64,000 nucleotides of DNA from Apostichopus japonicus (lineage: Eukaryota > Echinodermata > Holothuroidea > Aspidochirotida > Stichopodidae), in the NCBI RefSeq assembly GCF_037975245.1, contig NC_092577.1, positions 29,856,398 to 29,920,397 on the forward strand, written 5' to 3'. The stretch's first letter is position 1. Each line of letters starts with the position of its first letter. A program made the translations under genes and the position numbers. Positions 49,129-59,500 of the stretch are shown here, in pieces. Below the pieces are notes generated by a model. That model had not been told where the DNA came from. It made no database searches and saw nothing but the letters and a program-made list of their open reading frames with translations.

Positions 49129-49239
49129 GCGTATATATTGGCTTTATATAACTGTCAATGAGGGCATATTACCCAAGTGCTTTGAATCTGACAATTTACA
49201 CAGAATTACCACTTTTTATAGGCAAGTCAAGCCGTAAAT

Positions 49240-49360
49240 GAGAAATGTGGTCGAGTGGTACGGACTTGACAAGATCCAGGTTTTCGATTCCTACCTACGT
49301 CTGATGAGTCCAAAAAGGACGATACTGGTCTTGAAGTGGAATTTTTCTGGTGTGTTAATC
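49240..49360 (+). mobile_element. SINE-like unit with a mutated hammerhead-type core (right arm)
   Basis: Same unit as the left arm, in the opposite orientation: GTGGTCGAGTGG, TTTTCGATTCC, then CTGATGA (49301), GTCC-AAAAA-GGAC and GATA in place of GAAA. The same GTGGAATTTTTCTGGTGTG tail follows. Confidence 0.72.
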
Positions 49361-49990
49361 TTTATTTAATTACTATATTTCTTCATAAATTATTCCTAGG
49401 TCGATTTTTTTCTTCTTCTGAATTTAAAGAAAACCTTGCAGGCAAACACATGCAAAAAAGGTTGCATTAAGTCACAATGGTACTTGACACAAAATTCACC
49501 AAAAAAATTAAGATACAGGATAATTAGGGATGACTGGTTTGTTCATAGTTACCAAGGAAAAACAACAGTTATTATTTCCGGCGCTCCTCTTAAAAACTAG
49601 CCCAACCAAGACTACAGTGTTTATACAAAGTTAAAGCCTCTTTGGTGTGTAAATATTGATTAAATATATGTTGAAAATATATGATTTAGTACTTAGTTGG
49701 CTACAAAAACATCAATATACATGTCCAGAAAAAGGAGAAGGAATGAGACGGGGAAAGAAGTAAGCCTCAAATTTATGTCAATTTCAAATTAATGGACAAC
49801 TTTTTTGGGTGGAAGAAAGGAATTGGTAGATCCTTGAAACAGTTAATTGCTTCATTTGGTGAAGCAAGTTGAGAGAAGTACTGACTAAAGAGTGTAATGC
49901 AATTGCGAGTGGATACTCCGTAAGAGTTGGTCTTATCAGAAAAATAAGACATTAATACAGCAAAACTTTACAAAAAGGTATATCATCAGT

Positions 49991-50369
49991 CAGTGGCGTA
50001 CCGATGAGCCTGGAGGCCCGGCTTCTGGCCCAAAGGGGCCCCCTATCAGGAGGTACAAGCAAGGGCGTCCGCAGAAATGTCTACAAGGGAGGAGGGTTAT
50101 CAGTAGTTCATGTAGGTGTAACACACTACTTGATACTATCTAAGCAAAGCGCCACCATCAGTTGGCGCGGAGCAACCGACAATTTTTTTTTACCAAATAA
50201 TACTCCTAGATTGTCGGAAAAGACACTTGCCGGTCTTTTCAAGTTGCATTTACACTTCAGTTATTTTGAAATCTCATGTCTTAGTATTTTGACTATCAAT
50301 AGCGGGGGCCCCCTTTTGGTCGGGGCCCTCGGCTCAGCTAGATCCGAGCCCATAGGAGTTACGCTACTG
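49991..50369. mobile_element. CAGTGGCGTA TIR element in the acyltransferase 3'UTR
   Basis: The left end CAGTGGCGTA is inverted against TACGCTACTG with a one-base difference. The exact 8-bp duplication TCATCAGT lies at 49983-49990 and 50370-50377. The core TATCTAAGCAAAGCGCCACC is shared with the CAGTGGCGGAG family. Confidence 0.88.
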
Positions 50370-50381
50370 TCATCAGTGAGG

Positions 50382-50507
50382 TCACTGAGTTCTGGGTCTT
50401 TGGTCAAGCAAAAGTTTGGTCATCTTGAGTAAAGGCACCTCCACCAGCAGGGACACAGCCAGTGATACTGTGTAGGTTGCCACAAAGAACGAGAGGAACA
50501 TGTAAAC
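50382..50507 (-). CDS. acyltransferase last exon with stop codon
   Basis: Acceptor TTTCTTCAG in phase 0; TGA at 50382-50384. It encodes the last helix (SLAVSLLVEVPLL) with the family E-x-P motif and a short cytosolic tail. Confidence 0.93.
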   Translation of the reverse strand, partial: VYMFLSFFVATYTVSLAVSLLVEVPLLKMTKLLLDQRPRTQ

Positions 50508-53500
50508 CTGAAGAAAGTTAAAACGGAACCAAAAAAAAAACTTCTTACAAATATAACCCTGTCTTCTTCAACTGAATGCGAGAGAGAAATTCTGCAAAAT
50601 GAATTAGGTTTTAGCAGGATATTTGCATGCGTGAATGTTTTTTACTATTTATTCAAGTTATTACAGACAAATAAGCTTCCATGCAGTTCATTAGCGTGAA
50701 GAATCAAACTTAGTTCGCTTTAAAATGTTTAAAAAAAGATGACAAAAATAAAAGACAAATGAATTTTTCTTTAATTTTTTTTTTTTTTTTTTTTGCAAGT
50801 AATTAAAATGCTCCTCCCCTCGGGGAACATGTCAGGACGGTGGAAAGTTTGAGAAGTGAAATTAATTATCGTCCAGTGGAAATATCTTGAGGGATGGATG
50901 CCTTAGTTTGAACAAAAGCTGCTTAAGGGATAATTTGCATGTCATTAATTAATTATATATATATATCACAACAGAGTGTCAAAGCTGTTCAAATTAACAT
51001 CAAAATCACATCTCGGCAACAGAGAGTAATTTTGATGTGCAGCTCTAAACAATGGTCGTAATGGCTTCCTTTTGTCTCGATGGAAGCATGCACGCTCCGG
51101 CGAGAATAGTTGCCACAGTTTAGTTGCCACAGTTAAGTTGCCACAAGAATAGTTGCCACTCACAGTTTTTTTCAGACCAGATAAGTGGAGTGAGTGGGGC
51201 ACTATCTACTTACCGAGGTGTAGGTGTTCCAATGGAGCTGGTCATTGCTGGTCAATACGTAATGTAACATGACCACTGGATGAAAGAGATAAACACAGTA
51301 GCTGACACGAGACAACGGCAGCCAGACTTCCCAAGAGAGGAACTTACCGATGGGACCTGGAGAGCAGAGTCAAAAAAAAATGTCAAAGGAAATACAAAGG
51401 TGCATGACTGAGCTGAGGGTGGGATGATGGAGAGAGGGAAAGGAAGCAAAAAATGACACAAAGCCCCACATGCCCCCCCCCCCCACTCGCTCCGGGCGAT
51501 TTATCCATTAAAGGCTGACAAACTTAGAACGTTCAAATAGTATACCCCCAAAACCCTACTTCACCCGTTAGGTACAACATTCTTTCACAAATAGTGTGTG
51601 TGTGTGTGCGCTAGGTTCTCATCTTGAATTTTTTACCCAAAGACTATGTCAGCTTTTACACCAACCCCTGCCCCCCTCGCCCCTCCCATCCCCCTCTCTG
51701 CCTAAAGTACTCTTGCCTTGTTTATGAAACCTACAGTATGATAATGAGTAAGTAAACATCAAATTTGGCTTCCATGATATATTAATTTGCATAATTTATG
51801 TAAAAATTAACTCCTAATTTGTATAATTAATTTTGCTCTGTGGTACAACAAATCCTGCTGAGCAATACCCAGGGCAGATTGGGTTTTACAGTATATTTCG
51901 GAGTAAACATCAGAGATTTCAAAATTTGGCTTTGGTGATATGTTAATTTGCATAATTTATGTAAATAAACTCCTAATTTGCATAATTGATGTTGTCAGGC
52001 TGTAAAAAAAAAATGTGCCGAGCTATAACCACGACGCTGCATGAGGTGCCACCAGATCGAGGTGCGCAAACCCGATAATCCTACGAGTAAGAAAACCCAG
52101 AGATTACTGCGAGAGAAGAGGGAGACCAGGATGGTCTTACACTGACGACCTACTTGGACAGCTACAACATTGAGATTTTTTTATTATCTTGTGCCACTTA
52201 ATGATTACCTCCATTCCCCGTCACACAGGCAAAGGCGATCCAACCGACGGTACACGAGAACAGAAAGCGGTGACAGCCGTGCCAGGCGGCAGCGAACCAA
52301 GCCGGGAGGGGATTCTCGTAGCTGGAGAAGCCGAGAGCAAATACGCAGATGAAAGCCACGGTGATGGAGAGAGACCAGCCGACGGTATTCCACGCCTGAG
52401 AAGAAGAGTGAAGCATTTGAAGAAAAAAAAACAATGTTATTACTGGTGTATATCGCTAACCCAAGAATGTACATGAAAAAGAGTAGTTTGATTAAGATAT
52501 ATATATATATATATATATATAAATTTTGATTTTTGCAACCAAACCTCTACTCAGAGAGAGGTTTAGTTGCAAAAATCAAAATTTACATTACGCTCTTCTT
52601 CATAACGTGGAATTGAGCACTCTATCGTGTTCTACTTGGAACATTTTATACACTTCTATATATATATATATATATATAATTGAAATCGTAGTGAGTTATG
52701 AATATCCAGAACAGTGAAAAACTTCCAGTATTCAAACCCGGGCCTCCCGCTTTATATGCAGACTCCCTATAACCACAAGGCCCTAGGTTCTCAACCTTTT
52801 TCTATCCAGGGACCCCTTACCTTGAGATAAACTGAAATGTTTGGAGGACCCCCGGACAGTGACCGCCGGCCTGGGGAGGGGTATAAGGGGAGGGGGTTTT
52901 CCCCGTCCCCTTTGATTTTTTTTCAATATTTGAGGGTCAGATGCGAAATGGTGCATTATTTTGTGACTTTTGAAGTAAATTTATGTAAGTTCAAGAATTT
53001 ATTTTAGAAATGCATTTTTCTGGGCCTGGAATGCAGTTTCCCTAGACCTGCAAGTATTGCTAGGCATAGGCCTACTTGGAAATTCTTACTTTCAAATGAT
53101 ATTTCCCAATTAAATTTTAATTTGGAAGCGATGAGTTGTCAGATACAAACTGGTTGATTCTGCATGAGGTCAGGAGAATTATGTGTTTTCTTTGTCAGAG
53201 ATAGCTGCAAATGGCACCGTTTTTTTTTTGGTGTCAAATCCAAGTTAGTTATAACTTATCCTCTACCAAAGCCTTATAACTACCGCGCTTCGCTGTGTCA
53301 ACAGTGAGCAACGCATCATAGTTATTGCTCTGCATATTAGGATGTATAGTGTGCAGTTAAGTTGTACACAACACTCGGGTGGCATGTTATCCATACCTCA
53401 CCGAATGTATACCAATGAGAAACTATATTACTTGTTTTCATCGGGGGAACGCACGATTCAACATTTATCGACTACTGACGATACGGTCTGATCATCAGGG

Positions 53501-56500
53501 TCCGACGTATTAACGGCTAGCCTAGCTTTCTAGAGGCATACATACTTCTTCCTTCGACTATATCTCTCATTCCATTTTTCACGAACCTCTTCGGCTTTCG
53601 ATGACCCTTATTTTTTTCACGGACCCTTATTTTTCAACGGACCCCCTGCGGACCCCTTTGCCCTCACGGACCCCCAAATAAATTTCACGGACCCCCTAGG
53701 GGTCCGCGGACCCCAGGTTGAGTAACCTGGCACTAGGCTATGGACGCTGATTGTATGTCCAGAGGTTCAAACTGATATAGGAACGTGTACAAGAGTGAGA
53801 AGGTAAAGGGAAGTACAAAGATATAGTCAACAACGATTTTTTAAGTGCTCATTTCTACGTCACATATTCCTTTTACATCATTTTAGCAGATCAGATCCAA
53901 GGAGGGACATCTAGGCATAAGGGATATTCTCTTGGAATTTCAAGTAACACTAACATTTTAAGGAGAAAAAAGAAATTTGCCACACTGCGGGCTGAAACAG
54001 CCCATCTTAATATCCTTATCTCGAGACATGACTGATAAATACCATATATTATAATAAATACCATATGTTTAAAGTGCTGTTATCATGAAATGAAACATTC
54101 TCAAGAGCACTTTACAAAACAACCAATACCTGGAATATAAAAATTACTAAACTTAAGAAAACCTAACAGTAATAACAACAGCAATAAAAGTAATTTTTTT
54201 TATTATATATAAGACAGGGTTATAAACCACAATAAAGAACATAAAAATATAAATATACATACAAATGGGCACAGTAAATAAAATAACAAATAAGATTAAT
54301 GCCCATACTCAAGCCTAAAAAGATGTAAGTTTTCAAATGCTTTTTAAAAGTGTCAAGAGATGTGACATTTCTCAAGTGATGAGGAAGAGAATTCCAGAGT
54401 TTAGGACCTGCTGCACTGATGAAGGGTAATTTAAGTGGCCACAACCCTCTCGTCCTCTCTTCCCCATTATAATCTCTTTGTCCAGTTATCTCTGCTATTG
54501 TCATGTTTTCCTAACTGTCAATTTGCTCTGTACTTCAAAACATTTTTTTTTTGTGGTTTTCTTGTAGAAACGTTATTTTTCCTCTGTGGATGAACGGTTA
54601 ACATTTTCACAATAAAAAGAAGATAATTTTTTTTTTTTTTTAAACGTGCAAAATACCCGTCACCATGGCAACGAGCCTCATACCTTAGGAATCTTGACAG
54701 GATGACCTTTGTACTTATAGAGTATATAGCCGCAGAATACTCCGACCATGTAGGATTGTATCCGGGTCAAGACATTGGAGTAAATGAGGTACTCTACTCC
54801 TGGTTGATATATATGATTGTAGGGTCTGAAGATCAGAAAACACAGATAATTAGGTCAGAAAAAGCTCTGAACAAATTGTTCCTCAGAACCTTCTTTGCAA
54901 TTTTCATGAAATCTGGTTGCTTTATAACAGATATGGCTTCACTGTGCACATCCTTCCCTACTTTGAAATATGGTATTTCTTTGACCCGTCGACTGGTGAG
55001 GGTGGGGGGGTAGTTGTCAAAATCTTAACTATCAAGACAAAAAAATACAAGTACCACCATAGAATGAGTTTAATGCTCGTTTGGCAGCTAATACTGGGTT
55101 TGGAGCAACTTTCAGGTGATGCAGCTTTGAGGTAGCTCAAGAGTTTCTAAACACCTTAGACTGGTTTATATATAATAAAAAAAAACTAAATTAAAAAAAA
55201 CAGACATTTTGATAAATCTCTACTCTTAAGAGAGTTTCAATTTTCCCTTAAAGAAGAAAAATATGTTAGCATGAAAACTCACTGATATGCATTCCCCAAT
55301 GGCTGGCCAAAGAAAGCAGCACAGGCCATGGTTATGAACATTGAAACCACCGCCACTCCAATCACGATTCCTACTCCAATTTTCTCCTTCCCAGCTCTGT
55401 GAAAGTAACATTTAAGGTAAGTAAAAGAGAGAAGAATAAAAGATGGTTTCTTACAAGAATTCACCTTCACAAAAAAAAAAAAAAAAGGAAAAAAAGAAGA
55501 AGGAAGTTAGAAAATAACAGATTTGCTCTTTTAAAAGAAAGTTTAAATCAAAACGTTTTCAGTTTAGACATTTAATCAAATGTCTTCTCGGGCTGGCGGT
55601 TAGTTTTGCCAAAGTAACAGATCTGCTGGGTCTGACCGGCTTTTAGGTCAGGTCCCTTACCTCGACAGGAAGTAGAAGAAGAGAGGGGTCACCACAAACA
55701 TCTGCATATCGTCAGCGAGATACCAGGTCCAGCCCAAACACTAGAGTGAGTAGAAAAAAGAAAAGGAAACATAAGGATTGTGTCACGGAACCGAGCTCGA
55801 CAGTCTGTGATTCTAAAGCCCGGGTCACATCTGCGCAATTCAACACGCGATTCAACTCGCAACTAAAATCACGCGAATCAGAAAAGTTGCTTCGGAGAAG
55901 TTGCGCCGATAAGGACATTGCTCTATTGCTAATCAACCCAAATCGACGGCGCAACTTTTATTGCGCAACAAGTTGATACCCGTGTCTAACTACGCGATTC
56001 AACTTTCAATTGTATAGCGAGTTGAATCGCGTGTTGAATCGCGCAGATGTGACCCGGGCTTAACACTTCGGCGAACCATCAAAACTTGACTTGAAAACAA
56101 CTCTTAGGTATTACAGGTCTTTGGGTATTACGGATTCGAGGTCGATTTTTTTTAGATTTGAGATTTTTTTGGGGGGGGTGGGATTTTTTGTTGTTGGGAT
56201 TTTTAGATTTTTAGGTATTACAGATTTTTACAGGTCTTAAAATTACAAAATATGTCTTCTAATCGATACTTTAACAATCTGAAGCATTCAAACTGATGAA
56301 TTCTTTTGTCATAGTACCGGTTGTAAGATACTTACTGATAAATTCAGACACACGTCAGGCATCTCCAGCCAATTTCAAACATTCACACGGCAGACTGAAT
56401 TCTTTGGTAATAATGGTAACAGTTGTATCATACTACATTAATTCGGCTAATTTCTCGGCATATCGGCCAAATTTTCAAGCTTTATCCCTAAGATTCCTTT

Positions 56501-59500
56501 TCACTCACAGGACAGTACTTGCATTGTACAATTTTGGCGTTATGTTTGAATGCAAGGTCAATGGCACCAGAGTGCAATGTAACTTGTTAAGTTAAAATTC
56601 AAACAATCAAATGTTTGATATTGCCTGAGCAAAGCACATAGCATTAGCTTTGCATGTACATTGCCTTGTCGATTCTCTGGAGATATGTAGATAAAGGCTG
56701 TAACACACTGGATTCACATGCAACCATGTTGTGGTGGAACAAACCTTGGAAAGTAAACTCGGTTCTGATAATAGCAAAACATACCAACTGAGAAAGCATT
56801 TCTATAGTTTTGTAAAAATCCTATTTTTCTGCATTGCAACTCGTAAACCTTAACGCCTCACTGTGCCCCAAACTCCAGATACCTTAAAATACTAAATCAG
56901 GTGTAATATGCCGGCCCTCTACCCACTTAACACAGGGCAAAATCCTCGTTGGCTGTCTGGTCCTCCGAGATGACCTATTTTCTCTTCTGATAACCAAAAT
57001 CGCCTTCGGAGGTTGTCAGGTGGATGAAGACTAGTCCATATACATCAAAATTCAGATCGGCCGTTTATATAAAATCCCCTCCCCCCACCCCCCCCCCACA
57101 AGAAGGTAAAAGTAACATGATAAATTGGTTATCACCTTGTATCACTTGAAAGATACTGCAAATAAAAAAACGAAAAATAAAGGTAGATGAGCTTTAGATG
57201 ATCCACTCAAAGGAGACCACTTTACTGTCCCAAAGCCTGATTTTCTATCCAAAAAAAACCCTACACATCTATCCTACAGTGTCAACCCCCCCCCCCCCCC
57301 ACAACATATTTTTTTTTTTTTTAAATTGGCCTCATCTTTTCATATACCTGTTCCTTCCACAAGGGGGAGAATCTTCAAGTAGCAGGTTGTTTAAGTTCTT
57401 TAATACAATTTATTTCGGTTATGGTTTAAGGCCAATATTCTGATGGGAAAGAAAAATGTCAAAAGAGGTTGTAAACCAGCAGTCTCAACACTTACCGCTG
57501 ACAAGACGAAGGGATCAGGAATACAGTTGTTAATGTATAGAAGGTTGGACCAGACGTATTGGCGGCACCTTGACGCCTCGTAGTCGTAGCTGCGATTCTT
57601 TAGGTACCCTCGTCCTAGCCAGTGGGAGAAGGACACGTACATGATGATGCAGAAAGCGTAGACCGGGGTTAGACGGAGGTACCGGTTCAAGTAAAAACGC
57701 CACCACCGGATCCTGCCTCCGTTGGACCGTATCTTGCACAGAGTGAGATATGTGACAAGGAGTGCACTGTGAAAGGATGGGGGTAAAGAAATGAGAAGGG
57801 GGGAGGGAAAGGAGGGGGAGAAATGTATAATTAAGGAACATAAACATGCCGATCACAGGGATGAGCCTGGGGTAAAAAAAAAAATCACGGAACTTTGCAA
57901 AAATTGCGGTATAGGCTCCAGTTTGCGTATGCTACAGTGTGGTAGGATAATAGTTTTTGTCCCCCGAGGTAGAATAGAAATCACAGATATTCCGCGAATT
58001 CGCGGAAAAAGCTCATGCGTGCTCGGATCAAACAGATCGTAGATGCTGGATTCAAAAGGGTGACCAGTGTTATATATATAAATAGATTGACAAGGTATGG
58101 GCATCACACACACACACACCATCGTTATCATCGAAACCAAAACCTGAAGAGTAATGCTACAAGTCAAGATTATTACAATATAAAACTCACTTTATAAAGT
58201 CACTTTCTAATTTCCTGGACAGTAGCTTTCGACCAGGTTACACTGAGGTATCAAAACCGAGTAGAACCGTGACAGACGATTCGATGCTCGGTAACGGCCT
58301 TACGCTTAGATTTTTACGTACCTCAAAACAAAGAAGGAGTCAACGCCAAGGTGTCCTTCGGTGCTGAGGCGAAGCATGATCCTTCTCATACTTTTTTCGG
58401 TAAAATATTTCCTATTCTCTGACAAGACAAAAAAAAAAAAAAAAAAAATTAAAAAAAGGTCATAGAAATCGACTTCTAAGAAGTCTGTCACATTTCGTAC
58501 TGATATGTTCCTCTTTTCTGTCACATTTCGTACTGATATGTTCCTCTTTTCTGTCACATTTCGTACTGATATGTTCCTCTTTTCTGTCACATTTCTTACT
58601 GATGTGTTCCTCTTGTATGTCACATTTCGTACTGGTGTGTTCCTCTTGTCTGTCACATTTCTTACTGGTGTGTTCCTCTTGTCTGTCACATTTCGTACTG
58701 ATATGTTCCTCTTCTCTGTCACATTTCGTACTGATGTGTTCCTCTTTTCTGTCACATTTCGTACTGATGTGTTCCTCTTTTCTGTCACATTTCTTACTGA
58801 TGTGTTCCTCTTTTCTGTCACATTTCTTACTGATGTGTTCCTCTTTTCTGTCACATTTCGTACTGATCTGTGCCTCTTTTCTGTCACATTTCGTACTGAT
58901 CTGTGCCTCTTTTCTGTCACATTTCGTACTGATACGTTCCTCTTTTCTGTCACATTTCGTACTGATCTGTTCCTCTTTTCTGTCACATTTCGTACTGATA
59001 CGTTCCTCTTTTCTGTCACATTTCCTACTGATACGTTCCTCTTTTCTGTCACATTTCCTACTGATACGTTCCTCTTTCCTGTCACATTTCGTACTGATAC
59101 GTTCCTCTTTTCTGTCACATTTCGTACTGATACGTTCCTCTTTTCTTGTCACATTTCGTACTGATACGTTCCTCTTTTCTGTCACATTTCGTACTGATAC
59201 GTTCCTCTTTTCTGTCACATTTCGTACTGATACGTTCCTCTTTTCTGTCACATTTCGTACTGATATGTTCCTCTTTTCTGTCACATTTCGTACTGATATG
59301 TTCCTCTTTTCTGTCACATTATTAGCTGCATCTTTATTCTCACTTTGAGAAAACTGCATCCTTCAAAAAAATTGGCTGCCCTTAGTTTCAAAGTTGGAAA
59401 ATTGCCTTGATAATACTGTTTTGAAAACTCTTCCAAATAAATTTCCAAGGCAATTTTGTTGCCCCGCACACTTGGATTCTTTTTTACGAGCATGGCTTTC

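Larger units (their letters stand above)
39548..50381. other. intergenic region between the acyltransferase and VWC genes
   Basis: Should contain the VWC gene promoter on the right of exon 1 and the acyltransferase 3'UTR near 50300. Apart from the transposons listed, I see long AT-rich unique sequence (for example 42100-42900 and 48000-48950) and no convincing exon on either strand. Confidence 0.6.
52396..54683. other. acyltransferase intron filled with repeats
   Basis: Holds a long hairpin, a hAT-like element and a LINE fragment (listed separately). Two (TA)n runs lie near 52500 and 52660. No exon is missing by phase. Confidence 0.7.

Noticed and set aside
50004..50432. 142-codon plus-strand frame
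   Set aside because: Runs across a TIR element and the antisense of the last acyltransferase exon.
58485..59325. CRISPR-like regular repeat
   Set aside because: Units are contiguous with no spacers, in an animal intron; it is a minisatellite.
58505..59348. Long open frames of 219-299 codons on both strands
   Set aside because: They are products of a 33-bp repeat without stops. Equal openness on both strands argues against plus-strand genes.
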